64,000 bases of DNA from contig CAZQQU010000006.1 in the NCBI GenBank assembly GCA_964595625.1, positions 67,686 to 131,685 of the forward strand, in the 5' to 3' direction. The notes below the pieces were generated by a model. The model saw nothing but the letters and a program-made list of their open reading frames with translations, searched no databases and was not told the DNA's origin. The stretch comes from CAZQQU01 sp964595625. Its GTDB lineage: Bacteria > Bacteroidota > Bacteroidia > Flavobacteriales > Flavobacteriaceae. A program made the position numbers and the translations under genes. Positions within the stretch are counted from its first letter, which is position 1, and every line of letters begins with the position of its first letter. Shown one piece after another: positions 7,321 through 17,074 of the stretch.

Positions 7321-10300
7321 TTGTTAATGATTGTACTTCTGGTTTTGCTTTCGATTCCCGCAGTGCAAACCAAGATAGCAAATATAGTGACTAAAAAGCT
7401 AAACCAAAACTATGGAACCGATATTAATATCGAACGCCTTGGCTTGGACTGGAAGGGAAACCTAGATATTCGAGGAGTCTATATAGCCGATCATCACCAA
7501 GATACGCTTATCTACTCCGATCAAATCACTACTTCCATACAAAATTTCAAAGCACTAACTCAAGGTAATCTGGATTTTGGTAAACTGTACCTTAAAAATA
7601 CCAAATTATACATCAAAACTTATCGGTCGGAAACTACTGATAATTTGAGTTTGTTTGCTGAAAAATTCAAGCCCGAAACTCCCAGTGAATCTTCCGAACC
7701 TTTTAAACTAGATGCACAATGGCTGGTTTTAGATCATGCAGATGTTAAAATTATTGATCAAAATTTGGAGCAAGAAGAGGTGGTTTCCTTTTTAGGACTT
7801 GTATTGGATGCAGAAAATTTTAAAGTCCATGATGTTGATATTTTTGGTGATGTTAATCAACTAAGTTTTTTATACAACAACCAAATAGATGTACAAAAAC
7901 TCAAAGGTGATTTTTCATACACTTACGAAGCGTTGGCCATTGAAAATATGGAGTTAGAAACGAGCGAAAGTTCTATGAAAGGCGACTTGAAATTGGTGTT
8001 ACATCAAGGAAGTTTTGCCGATTTCGCGGATAAAGTTCGCTTTGAAGTGGTGTTTGACGAAGCTCGATTATCAACCAACGATCTTCAGGTGTTTTATGAC
8101 GAATTTGGTGATAACCAACTCATTGATATTTCCGGTACAATGACCGGTCCTCTTAATGATTTTCAACTTCGCAATTGGCTACTTAAAAATCAAGAAACAG
8201 AAATTCAAGGAGATTTTATTTTTCAAAATTTATTGAGTGATACCGAATCCTATGTCATTTCTTCTCCCAATCACCAAATTACCTCCAATTACTACGATTT
8301 AAGACGCTTGTTGCCGGGTTTGTTGGGCGACTCTCTTCCGAAAGAAATGGAACAAATTGGGACTTTTACATTGGCAGGATCTACCCGAATTGAGGGGGAT
8401 GACATTGCAACGGATTCTCAACTACAAACGGCGATTGGTCAATTAATTTTAGAAGAATTATCGGTTCAGAATTTTTCTGACCCCCAACAAGCTACTTATT
8501 CTGGCCAATTGGGATTGGTAGGAGTAGATCTAGGTAAAGTTTTGGGAACCCAAATGCTGGGCCGCGTACAAGGACAAATCACAGTAGATGGTCAGGGATT
8601 TGATCAACAAAGCCTCAATACGGATTTGATTGCGGCAGTTCAAAGTTTGGAATTCAATGGTTATACCTATACGCAAGTATATCTAGACGGGACTCTTAAA
8701 TCTCAATTCTTAAACGGCAAACTTCAGATCAATGATCCCAATTTAAAGATGGACTTTGACGGTTTGGTCGATATGAGCACACCGCTGAATACTTATAATT
8801 TTTATGCAGATATGTATTATGCTGAGCTGAATCAATTAAATCTTTTTAAACGGGATAGTATTTCAATTTTTACCGGTGTTATTGCTATGGATATGAGAGG
8901 TACCGATATGGATCATGTGGTCGGGGCCTTACGGATTTCTCAAAGTACTTATCAAAACGAAGTACACGATTATTATTTTGATGATATATTGGTATTGTCT
9001 ACTATGGAGGACGAACTACGAACCATCGAAGTAATCTCTCCCGATATTGTCACGGGTAAATTGACTGGTAATTTTAAATTGGCCGAATTGCCGAGTTTGT
9101 TTCAAAATTCTATTGCCAGTATTTATGCTAATTACCAGCCCCAAGTGGTGACCGATAATCAATTTTTAAACTTTAATTTTGAAATTCAACACACCATAGT
9201 CGAAATATTTTTACCGCAAATTCGCTTTGGCGAAAATACCTTTGTGAGAGGTTCGGTGGCGTCTGACGAATCCAAGTTCAAACTCAATTTCCGATCCCCT
9301 AATATTACGGCTTTTGGCAATTATTTGGAAAAGGTGAACTTGCAAATGGATAATAGCAACCCGCTGTTTAATACCTATTTAGAAGTCGACTCGATCAATA
9401 TGGGTTTTTATGCATTGAAACAATTTAATCTGATTAATGTAACCATGAAAGATACCTTGCATTTTCGGACGGAGTTTGACGGTGGAAAAACACAGATGCA
9501 GGATAAATTTAATTTGTCTCTTTACCACACCATCAACCCCATGGGGAAATCTGTAGTAGGTTTTAAACAATCAGATTTTACACTAAAAGACTACCAGTGG
9601 TTTATCAATGAAAACAACGATTCTCTGACCCGCCTTACTTTTGACAATAACTTTAGAAATATAACTTTAGATACCTTGGTGATCAGTCATCAAGACGAAT
9701 ATATTCGGGCGGCTGTCCAAATTTCGGATTCCACTTATAAAGATATCCGTTTGCAGTTTTCAAATGTCGATTTAGGAAAACTTACTCCCGCACTTGACAG
9801 TATCGAAATAGGTGGCTTGATCAATGGAAATCTCAATGTGTTACAAGAGAACAGTCAATATTATCCCAATTCAGATGTAAGTATAAGCAATTTAACTGTC
9901 AACGATAATCTGCTGGGGGATTTGGTCATGCTGGTTACCGGAAATGCCGATTTGACCGAGTATGTTATTAACACCACCCTGACCAATGAAAATCTTAAAT
10001 CGTTAGATGTACAAGGTAAAATCGAAGTCAAAGAGGTCAATTCGACTATTGACTTGGGAATTGTTTTAAACGATTTTGATTTGAGTTTTGCCAATCCTTT
10101 TGGAGCGGGAGTGATATCAGATATACGCGGAGTGATGTCGGGTAGTATGAAAGTGGATGGGTATTATAAATCACCCGATATTAATGGTCATTTGGTACTC
10201 AATAATACAGGGATGCGAATCGACGAATTAAATCTCGATTTTGATTTTAAAAACAATACCCCCATACGGGTTACTAAAAATCGTTTTACCATCCCTAAAA

Positions 10301-11706
10301 CCTTTGTCACGGATACCGAGTTTCAAACGGTAGCAAATTTAGAAGGCTATTTTGAACACACCAATTTTTCTAAATGGGGTATGAATTTAGATTTAACCAC
10401 CGATCGTTTTTTGGTGCTTAATACCGTTGGAGACGAAGAATCACTTTATTATGGAACGGCCTTTATTGAAGGATCGGCCTCTATGTACGGTCCGGTAGAT
10501 GAGTTGGTCATTAAAGCAGACGCAAAGACCTCTGCTGGTACAAGTTTTAAAATTCCCATTAGCGATGTTCACTCGATTGGTGAAGATTCGTTTATCTATT
10601 TTTTATCACCGGAAGAAAAAGATGCTCGTCTGAGTGGAGTTGAACTCAAAAAACCTGAAATTAAAGGCCTTACACTTGAATTTGACTTGGAGATTACACG
10701 AGATGCCTTGGTGGAAGTAGTCGTGGATTTAAAAAATAATTCCATGCTTCGTGGACGTGGGGAGGGCATACTATTTATAGAAATCGCTACTGCTACTGGT
10801 CGATTTAATATGTGGGGGGATTTTCATGTACACGAAGCCGTGTATGATTTCCGCTACGGAGGCTTGGTTCAAAAAGAATTTTTTGTTACCCGAGGAAGTA
10901 ACTTGAGTTGGAATGGACGCCCCGAACGAGCCACACTGGATATTAAAGCAGTTCATAAAACTTCAGCGAATCCTGCTGTATTGTTAGACAATCCAACCAG
11001 TAATCGGAAAATTGATGTGGAGGTAGCCATTTCAATGTCTGGCGACTTGAGTTCTCCACAATTGGATTATGAATTTAATTTCCCTGGGGTAAGTTCTAAT
11101 GTCAAATCGGAATTAGACTATAAATTAGCTGATCGTCAAATACGTGAAAATCAAGCGCTTTATCTGGTTACCACCGGGTCCTTTTCCGGAGATACTTTTA
11201 GCTCCCAACAAGGTACGGATGCTTTGGTACAACGAGCTACGGGTATGTTAAATGAAATTTTAGCCGATGACGAATCTAAGTTTAATGTTACCGTTAATTA
11301 TTCACAAGGAAGTACTACTCCGGATGGAGTAACTTCCAATCAAGTGGATTTTGGTATTAATACCCAGATAAGTGAGCGGATCTTTTTTGATGGTCGAGTA
11401 GGGGTACCGGTAGATGATGTGGGAGATAATCGCGTAGCCGGAAATTTCCAGATTCAAGTTTTACTCAACGACGAAGGTAGTTTAAAATGGAATATTTTTA
11501 GCCGGGAAGCCAAAATTCAATTTATAGGAGAAGAGCAGGGTTTTGAGCACGGAACGGGTTTGTCGTATTCGGTTGAGTTTAATAATTTCAGACAATTATG
11601 GCGCCGGTTTTTTGGAAAAGAGGAAGAAGAAACCACTGTCGAAGAAAATCCTTCCGGTCTCTTAAATATACTACAAGAAAACAACACCAACGAAGAGGGT
11701 GAATGA
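7321..11706 (+). CDS. TamB/YtfN-type translocation and assembly module protein
   Basis: Very long (about 1,460 residues) inner-membrane-anchored, beta-rich protein of the AsmA/TamB family. In proteobacteria it bridges the periplasm and contributes to outer-membrane protein assembly or phospholipid transport. It has one N-terminal membrane helix, repeated beta-helical segments throughout, and a C-terminal TamB (DUF490) domain around residues 1050-1400 with the conserved DFRYGGLVQKEFFVTRG region. The TTG at 7321 is the first standard start codon, but the frame is open back to 7261. It there encodes a lysine-rich anchor (IKKFKKILLRT), so translation probably begins earlier at a non-standard codon (ATT 7267 or CTG 7294). 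No TamA/BamA-type gene is adjacent here. Divergent from tsaD. Confidence 0.87.
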   Translation: MLMIVLLVLLSIPAVQTKIANIVTKKLNQNYGTDINIERLGLDWKGNLDIRGVYIADHHQDTLIYSDQITTSIQNFKALTQGNLDFGKLYLKNTKLYIKTYRSETTDNLSLFAEKFKPETPSESSEPFKLDAQWLVLDHADVKIIDQNLEQEEVVSFLGLVLDAENFKVHDVDIFGDVNQLSFLYNNQIDVQKLKGDFSYTYEALAIENMELETSESSMKGDLKLVLHQGSFADFADKVRFEVVFDEARLSTNDLQVFYDEFGDNQLIDISGTMTGPLNDFQLRNWLLKNQETEIQGDFIFQNLLSDTESYVISSPNHQITSNYYDLRRLLPGLLGDSLPKEMEQIGTFTLAGSTRIEGDDIATDSQLQTAIGQLILEELSVQNFSDPQQATYSGQLGLVGVDLGKVLGTQMLGRVQGQITVDGQGFDQQSLNTDLIAAVQSLEFNGYTYTQVYLDGTLKSQFLNGKLQINDPNLKMDFDGLVDMSTPLNTYNFYADMYYAELNQLNLFKRDSISIFTGVIAMDMRGTDMDHVVGALRISQSTYQNEVHDYYFDDILVLSTMEDELRTIEVISPDIVTGKLTGNFKLAELPSLFQNSIASIYANYQPQVVTDNQFLNFNFEIQHTIVEIFLPQIRFGENTFVRGSVASDESKFKLNFRSPNITAFGNYLEKVNLQMDNSNPLFNTYLEVDSINMGFYALKQFNLINVTMKDTLHFRTEFDGGKTQMQDKFNLSLYHTINPMGKSVVGFKQSDFTLKDYQWFINENNDSLTRLTFDNNFRNITLDTLVISHQDEYIRAAVQISDSTYKDIRLQFSNVDLGKLTPALDSIEIGGLINGNLNVLQENSQYYPNSDVSISNLTVNDNLLGDLVMLVTGNADLTEYVINTTLTNENLKSLDVQGKIEVKEVNSTIDLGIVLNDFDLSFANPFGAGVISDIRGVMSGSMKVDGYYKSPDINGHLVLNNTGMRIDELNLDFDFKNNTPIRVTKNRFTIPKTFVTDTEFQTVANLEGYFEHTNFSKWGMNLDLTTDRFLVLNTVGDEESLYYGTAFIEGSASMYGPVDELVIKADAKTSAGTSFKIPISDVHSIGEDSFIYFLSPEEKDARLSGVELKKPEIKGLTLEFDLEITRDALVEVVVDLKNNSMLRGRGEGILFIEIATATGRFNMWGDFHVHEAVYDFRYGGLVQKEFFVTRGSNLSWNGRPERATLDIKAVHKTSANPAVLLDNPTSNRKIDVEVAISMSGDLSSPQLDYEFNFPGVSSNVKSELDYKLADRQIRENQALYLVTTGSFSGDTFSSQQGTDALVQRATGMLNEILADDESKFNVTVNYSQGSTTPDGVTSNQVDFGINTQISERIFFDGRVGVPVDDVGDNRVAGNFQIQVLLNDEGSLKWNIFSREAKIQFIGEEQGFEHGTGLSYSVEFNNFRQLWRRFFGKEEEETTVEENPSGLLNILQENNTNEEGE

Positions 11707-11747
11707 TTCCCTTAGCGGAAAAATATGTGTCATTTAAGATCTCTCCA

Positions 11748-12131
11748 TTATTCCTTTACGGCAATCATCGAAATTTCTACATGCACAGATTTAGGAAGGT
11801 GCTTTACGGCTACCGTCTCCCGTGCTGGTGCTGTAGCTTCGTTAAAATACCGACCGTATACCTCATTGACCTGAGCAAAATCTTCCATGTCATGGAGAAA
11901 AATGGTAGTTTTTACTACGTGTTCAAAATTCATATCTGCGGCTTCTAAGACCGCCGATAAATTTTTCATTACACGCTCGGTTTCACTGACTATATCTTCC
12001 GTTTCAAGAGCGCCTGTTGCTGGATTAAGAGCAATTTGGCCGGAGGTAAAAAGCATATTACCGATTTGTACAGCTTGACTGTAGGGTCCAATGGGTGCCG
12101 GTGCATGGGGGGAGGTGATTATTTTTTTCAT
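11748..12131 (-). CDS. RidA family enamine/imine deaminase
   Basis: 127-residue protein of the RidA (YjgF/UK114) family, which hydrolyses reactive enamine/imine intermediates made by PLP enzymes such as threonine dehydratase. The substrate arginine is Arg104 in the motif PARETVAVKHLP. Family signatures GPYSQAV, LFTSGQIA and VVKTTIFLHDMEDF are present. The protein has standard length. It is convergent with tamB and divergent from the aminotransferase at 12332; proximity to a PLP aminotransferase gene is suggestive but the two are not in one operon. Confidence 0.92.
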   Translation of the reverse strand: MKKIITSPHAPAPIGPYSQAVQIGNMLFTSGQIALNPATGALETEDIVSETERVMKNLSAVLEAADMNFEHVVKTTIFLHDMEDFAQVNEVYGRYFNEATAPARETVAVKHLPKSVHVEISMIAVKE

Positions 12132-12299
12132 AAGTATCTGATTATTGGTTACAAATATCGCATTTCGTTTTTTAAATAAAAATCAAAAGCGAATGCTTCT
12201 AAAAAAAGATTTTGTGTAAGATTGTTTTCATACAAAAATCACAAGCAGTTCCTCCGCAAATCTTTTCCCGAAAGGGTTATATATCGGATAAATATTGCG

Positions 12300-12307
12300 T
12301 AATTTTG
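12300..12307 (+). promoter_or_regulatory. -7 promoter element for the class III aminotransferase
   Basis: TAATTTTG is a perfect TAnnTTTG match ending 24 bases before the ATG at 12332. Predicted transcript start is near 12314. No convincing -33 TTG was found. A small CCC-GAAA-GGG hairpin lies just upstream (about 12268-12277). Confidence 0.5.
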
Positions 12308-12331
12308 CACCCCAAAAACCGAAAATAATCC

Positions 12332-13510
12332 ATGAGAGACGATTTTTTTAGATACCAAGCACAAACCACTCCACATCCATTGGGGTTGGAGATTGCACGG
12401 GCTGAAGGGAGTTTTTTGTACGATACTTCCGGGAAGTCGTATTTGGATTTTGTGGCGGGCGTATCAGCCAATACTTTAGGGCATTCACCCAAAGCGGTGG
12501 TTCAGGCCATCAAAGATCAGGTGGACCAGTATATGCACGTGTTTGTGTATGGAGAATTTATCCAACAACCTGCGGTGGAATTAACCAAGATGCTGGCTGC
12601 CCATTTACCCGAATCCCTTTCTACCACGTATTTGGTTAACAGTGGTACTGAGGCAATGGAGGGAGCTATCAAGCTGGCCAAACGAGTCACGGGTCGTCAA
12701 GAGATTGTCAGTGCCCATCACGCTTATCATGGTAGTACCATCGGATCGTTGAGTATTATGGGTTATGAAGAGAGAAAAAGGGCCTTTCGTCCGTTGATGC
12801 CGGGAGTTCGTCATATTTGGTACAACGACCTCCGTGACATTGAAAAAATTACCGAACAAACCGCGGCAGTGATTTTAGAAACCATACAAGGTGGGGCCGG
12901 GTTTATCCTTCCGGAAGCAGATTATTTAAAAAAAATACGCCAACGCTGTGACGAAACCGGAGCACAGTTGATTTTAGACGAAATTCAGACCGGTTTTGGA
13001 CGGGTTGGAAAGCTTTTTGGATTCGAGTGTTTTGGAGTTATTCCGGATATTTTGGTGTTAGGTAAAGGTATGGCCGGGGGAATGCCGGTAGGTGCTTTTG
13101 TTTCTTCTTACGAAAAAATGGCCTTACTGAGTCAAAATCCAAAAATGGGTCATATCACAACATTTGGGGGAAATCCGGTCATTGCGGCCGCTGCCAAAGC
13201 CACGCTGACCCAGTTACTTGAAACTGATTTGATCGAGCAAACACTTCGAAAAGAACAACTTTTTAGATCGCTTTTGGTACATCCACAAATTCAAGAAGTA
13301 CGTGGCAAAGGACTTATGTTGGCTCCTCTACTAAAAGATGCCGATACCGCCAGCCGCGTAATATTGAAATGTATGGAGGAGGGGCTGTTGTTATTTTGGC
13401 TGTTGTTTGAAGAACGAGCCCTTCGAATCACTCCTCCTTTGACAATCTCAGAGGCGGAAATTACGCAAGGATGCCAGATTCTATTAAAAGTATTGGATGA
13501 GTTAGATTAA
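12332..13510 (+). CDS. Class III aminotransferase (acetylornithine/ornithine aminotransferase-like)
   Basis: PLP-dependent fold-type I aminotransferase of 392 residues. Signatures are LVNSGTEAMEGAIKLAK (PLP phosphate region), HHAYHGST, ILDEIQTGFGRVGKLF with the PLP-ring Asp, and the Schiff-base lysine Lys245 in LGKGMAGGMPVGAF. Class III enzymes move an amino group between omega-amino substrates and 2-oxo acids. The sequence is in the ArgD/OAT branch by appearance, but no arginine genes are adjacent, so the substrate is not assigned. It stands alone with its own promoter box at 12300. Confidence 0.85.
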   Translation: MRDDFFRYQAQTTPHPLGLEIARAEGSFLYDTSGKSYLDFVAGVSANTLGHSPKAVVQAIKDQVDQYMHVFVYGEFIQQPAVELTKMLAAHLPESLSTTYLVNSGTEAMEGAIKLAKRVTGRQEIVSAHHAYHGSTIGSLSIMGYEERKRAFRPLMPGVRHIWYNDLRDIEKITEQTAAVILETIQGGAGFILPEADYLKKIRQRCDETGAQLILDEIQTGFGRVGKLFGFECFGVIPDILVLGKGMAGGMPVGAFVSSYEKMALLSQNPKMGHITTFGGNPVIAAAAKATLTQLLETDLIEQTLRKEQLFRSLLVHPQIQEVRGKGLMLAPLLKDADTASRVILKCMEEGLLLFWLLFEERALRITPPLTISEAEITQGCQILLKVLDELD

Positions 13511-13552
13511 AGATTAACATATAATTAACTGCTTATTAGTTAGTTATAATCG

Positions 13553-13560
13553 TACTTTTG
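13553..13560 (+). promoter_or_regulatory. Possible -7 promoter element for the TPR gene
   Basis: TACTTTTG matches TAnnTTTG perfectly, but lies 94 bases upstream of the ATG at 13655, implying a leader of about 90 bases. No clear -33 element. Confidence 0.35.
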
Positions 13561-13654
13561 TTCATTATTTTGTTAAAAACATATCTTACGAAAACCAAGG
13601 TGCCTTAATTAGATTATTATATTTAGATAGCAAAGATTTCGTAAATTCGAGTAT

Positions 13655-15055
13655 ATGAATTTGGACCACAACGAAGACCATAATTTATCGCTTTCCCGCT
13701 TTGAATCCATGCTAAAAACCAATGCTATATTGTTTTTTGATTCGGAAGAATTTGAAGAAATAATCGGCTACTATTTAGACAATGGAAAGATTGCTATGGC
13801 CAAAAAAGCGACCAAATTAGGTCTTGAACAACATCCTACTTCGGTTAATCTCAAGCTTTTTCAAGTAGAGATGTATATTTTCGAAGATAAATTAGACATT
13901 GCCGAGGCTTTGTTGACCGAGATAGAAAGTATTGAAAGCTATAACGAAGAGATTTTTATACAAAAAGCCAATATCTATTCCCGAAGGGATGACCATAAAA
14001 AAGCCATTGAATTTTTAAATATTGCTTTGGATATTACCGATGACAAACCCGATGTATGGAATTTGTTGGGTATGGAATATTTATTTATGGACGACTTTGA
14101 GCATGCTAAGTATTACTTTATGAAATGCATAGAAGCAGATGCTGTAGATTATGCTTCGTTGTACAATCTGATTTATTGCTTTGAGTATCTGGATCAACAC
14201 CGAGAGGCCATCGAGTATCTCAATGTGTATTTAAATACCAATCCATATTCAGAAGTAGCTTGGCATCAAGTGGGAAAACAGTATTACGAACTTGGAGAAT
14301 ACGAACGAGCTATCGCTGCTTTTGATTTTGCAATCATTTCAGACGATACGTTTGTGGGTGCTTATTTCGAAAAAGCCAAAGTACTGGAACGCTTGAAAAG
14401 ATATCATGAGGCCATAGAAAATTATATGATTACTATTGATTTGGATCATCCTACTTCGTTTGCTTACCTACGTACCGGTAAGTGTTATGAAAAGTTAGGT
14501 AACCACGAGTTGGCTTTACAGTTTTATCTAAAATGCGTCGAAGAAGATGTACTACTCGACAAGGGCTGGATTGCTATTACCGATTTTTATTATAAGAAAA
14601 AAGACTTTCAAAAAGCGCTATACTACATTGATAAAGCCATCAATATCGATAACGAAAATTCAAAATACTGGAAACGTTACGGCGATATTAATTCCAAACT
14701 CAAATACTTTGAAGAAGCCGAAGAAGGCTATCGTAAAGCCATTGAATTGGGAAATATGGATTTTCAGGTTTGGATTATGCGCACCGATGTTTTAATCGAA
14801 TTAGGGGAATACAACGCTGCAATTAATCACCTGAAACAGGCAGCGGAATACTATCCCGATCAAGCCGAAATTGAATATCGACTGGTAGGACTTTACTACA
14901 GTACCCAAGAAACAATAAAAGCTGAATTTCACCTGCAAAATGCCTTGCAACTCGATGTAGACAACACCATTATCTTAGAAGTGTTTTTTCCTTGGGTATA
15001 TGAACAAACAGCGGTACAAAAGCTAATTAAAAAATTCCGTAAACAATCTTCGTAA
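13655..15055 (+). CDS. Tetratricopeptide repeat protein
   Basis: 466-residue protein consisting almost entirely of TPR helical repeats (for example AWHQVGKQYYELGEYERAIAAFDFAI and AYLRTGKCYEKLGNHELALQFYLKC), from about residue 40 to 440. There is no signal peptide, so a cytoplasmic scaffold role is likely. TPR arrays bind other proteins; the partner is not known. It ends 18 bases before the first DUF368 gene and may be transcribed with it. The N-terminal 40 residues are non-repetitive and acidic. Confidence 0.88.
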   Translation: MNLDHNEDHNLSLSRFESMLKTNAILFFDSEEFEEIIGYYLDNGKIAMAKKATKLGLEQHPTSVNLKLFQVEMYIFEDKLDIAEALLTEIESIESYNEEIFIQKANIYSRRDDHKKAIEFLNIALDITDDKPDVWNLLGMEYLFMDDFEHAKYYFMKCIEADAVDYASLYNLIYCFEYLDQHREAIEYLNVYLNTNPYSEVAWHQVGKQYYELGEYERAIAAFDFAIISDDTFVGAYFEKAKVLERLKRYHEAIENYMITIDLDHPTSFAYLRTGKCYEKLGNHELALQFYLKCVEEDVLLDKGWIAITDFYYKKKDFQKALYYIDKAINIDNENSKYWKRYGDINSKLKYFEEAEEGYRKAIELGNMDFQVWIMRTDVLIELGEYNAAINHLKQAAEYYPDQAEIEYRLVGLYYSTQETIKAEFHLQNALQLDVDNTIILEVFFPWVYEQTAVQKLIKKFRKQSS

Positions 15056-15073
15056 GGCTACAATTTTAACATC

Positions 15074-16048
15074 ATGTCACAAAAGCTTCCTAACCGGAGA
15101 ACTGCTATATATTTGAAAGGATTTTTAATGGGGATAGCCGACGTTATTCCCGGGGTGTCGGGAGGAACCATTGCATTTATTACGGGTATTTATGAGGAAT
15201 TGGTCAATACCATTCATAACCTGAATTTGGGATTTTTCAAAGTGCTGAGAAATCAAGGTTTTATCCCCGCTTGGAATACTTATAATCTAACTTTTTTATT
15301 GCTTCTCGTTCTAGGAATCGCATCCAGCTTTATACTCTTAGCGCGCTTGGTAGCGTTTTTGTTAGAAAATTATCCGGTGTTGATTTATGCCTTTATATTT
15401 GGATTAGTAGCCTTTAGTGCTATTTTAGTTGGTAAACAAATCAGTCGTTGGAATGTGGTTCATGTGCTTTCACTATTGGTTTTTATTGGTATAGGTTATT
15501 GGATAACCATATTAGAACCTGCTCATGCTCCGGATAGTTATTGGTATTTGTTTTTCTCGGGTGCTATTGCTATAATCGCCATGATTTTACCCGGCATTTC
15601 CGGTTCGTTTATACTTATTTTGTTGGGTTCTTATCCTGTTTTTTTAGATATAATAAACGACTTATCTAGCTCAATTTCTGGATTGGATGGAGAGGTTTTT
15701 TTCCCGAGTTTAATTCAATTACTAGTTTTTGTTGCGGGTTTACTCGTTGGAATTAAAAGTTTTTCAGGTGTATTAACCTGGCTTTTTAGAAAGTATAAAG
15801 ATCTGACTTTAGCCATTTTGACCGGATTGATGATTGGTGCTATGAATAAAATTTGGCCTTGGAAACAAACACTTACTACTTATATTAATAGCAAAGGAGA
15901 AGAAGTACCTTTGTTGGAAAAAAGTGTACTGCCTACCGATTATTTGGGGGATCCCCAACTCTTACCGGCAATCCTATTGGCCGTGACAGGATTTATGATA
16001 CTATATTTGATTGAAAAAATAGCTCTCCAAAAAGGGAAACAAACATGA
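15074..16048 (+). CDS. DUF368 (PopT-type) undecaprenyl-phosphate translocase, copy 1
   Basis: Polytopic membrane protein (324 residues, about 8-9 helices) of the DUF368 family. Members of this family (PopT) have been reported to return undecaprenyl phosphate across the cytoplasmic membrane for reuse in wall and polysaccharide synthesis. Both halves carry the family signature PG(V/I)SG: VIPGVSGGTIAF near residue 25 and ILPGISGSFILILLG near residue 175, which suggests an internally duplicated inverted-topology transporter. Its stop overlaps the start of a second DUF368 gene by four bases (ATGA), so the two are translationally coupled. Confidence 0.88.
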   Translation: MSQKLPNRRTAIYLKGFLMGIADVIPGVSGGTIAFITGIYEELVNTIHNLNLGFFKVLRNQGFIPAWNTYNLTFLLLLVLGIASSFILLARLVAFLLENYPVLIYAFIFGLVAFSAILVGKQISRWNVVHVLSLLVFIGIGYWITILEPAHAPDSYWYLFFSGAIAIIAMILPGISGSFILILLGSYPVFLDIINDLSSSISGLDGEVFFPSLIQLLVFVAGLLVGIKSFSGVLTWLFRKYKDLTLAILTGLMIGAMNKIWPWKQTLTTYINSKGEEVPLLEKSVLPTDYLGDPQLLPAILLAVTGFMILYLIEKIALQKGKQT

Positions 16049-17070
16049 AAGGATTAGATAGTTTTAGTGGAAAAATGTGGCTTTTTCTCAAGGGCGTTAT
16101 CATGGGAGCGGTCAATAAAGTTCCTGGTATATCGGGTGGGGTCGTGGCCTTTGTGATGGGATTTTACGAAGAGTTTATTTATTCCCTACAAAAAATTAAT
16201 CTTAAAGCTTTTAAGCTGTTAATTAACGGTCGTTTTCGAAGTTTTTATTCCTATATAAACGGGCGTTTTCTATTTACATTGATAGCTGGTGTCGTTTTTA
16301 GCTATTTTACGGTTTCTCTATTATTAGATTTTCTAATAAAAAAATACGAGCTGTATGTTTGGAGTGTATTTTTTGGACTCATCATCGGATCTATTTTTTA
16401 TATAGCTCGTGATTTTAAAGAATGGAACAAGCGAAATATACTGATACTTACGGTGGGTATTATCGCCGGAATTAGTTTGAGTTTTTTAGAACCTGCAGCT
16501 GAAAATGACCATTTGTTGTTTGTGTTTTTATGTGGAATTATCAGTGTTTCCGGAATGACATTACCCGGTCTATCGGGTTCATTTATCTTGATTCTTATTG
16601 GGAACTATGTACTGTTGTTAGTCGACTCGGTGAATGCATTGTTTCTTACCTTGACCGACTTAGCGGTACTTGATTTTTCGTTTACTGCCGACCCACAGCG
16701 AATGCGTTTGCTGCAAGTATTGGCTAGCTTTACAATGGGCTCCTTAGCGGGCCTAATTACCCTATCCCATTTGTTGGGGTATCTACTAAAAAAATATAAA
16801 CTGGCAACCTATGCAGGTATAATGGGTTTTATAACCGGTACCTTAGGAGTGGTGTGGCCATGGAAAGAGAAGGTCTATCAATTAGATGCTGCCGGTCAGG
16901 TAATGACTGACGAACATGGTGAAATGATTATCAATAACTACGTGCGGTATTTACCTGAATGGGGAACTCAGGAAACACTATTTGCCCTATTTTTGATACT
17001 TTTGGGTATCTTTTTTGTCTTGGCTATTGGCTGGCAAGAAAGTCGAAACAAAAAGAAATTAAAATCTTAA
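16045..17070 (+). CDS. DUF368 (PopT-type) undecaprenyl-phosphate translocase, copy 2
   Basis: Second DUF368 membrane protein (341 residues), adjacent to and overlapping copy 1. It has the same two signatures, KVPGISGGVVAF near the N-terminus and LPGLSGSFILILIG in the second half. It also shares with copy 1 a distinctive KIWPWK/VVWPWK motif late in the protein. The pair is clearly a tandem duplication that has diverged well beyond recent copying. The family role is lipid-carrier recycling. The two may work as a heterodimer or have different conditions of use (inference). aroE follows after 4 bases. Confidence 0.87.
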   Translation: MKGLDSFSGKMWLFLKGVIMGAVNKVPGISGGVVAFVMGFYEEFIYSLQKINLKAFKLLINGRFRSFYSYINGRFLFTLIAGVVFSYFTVSLLLDFLIKKYELYVWSVFFGLIIGSIFYIARDFKEWNKRNILILTVGIIAGISLSFLEPAAENDHLLFVFLCGIISVSGMTLPGLSGSFILILIGNYVLLLVDSVNALFLTLTDLAVLDFSFTADPQRMRLLQVLASFTMGSLAGLITLSHLLGYLLKKYKLATYAGIMGFITGTLGVVWPWKEKVYQLDAAGQVMTDEHGEMIINNYVRYLPEWGTQETLFALFLILLGIFFVLAIGWQESRNKKKLKS

Positions 17071-17074
17071 GTAC

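Noticed and set aside
7221..7373. N-terminal extension of TsaD by 51 residues
   Set aside because: The extra residues have no family similarity and run through the tsaD promoter; the ATG at 7220 gives the usual length.
11703..11948. Open frame antisense to the RidA gene
   Set aside because: It lies mostly over a well-supported gene in the opposite direction and encodes a Cys/Phe/His-rich sequence without family features.
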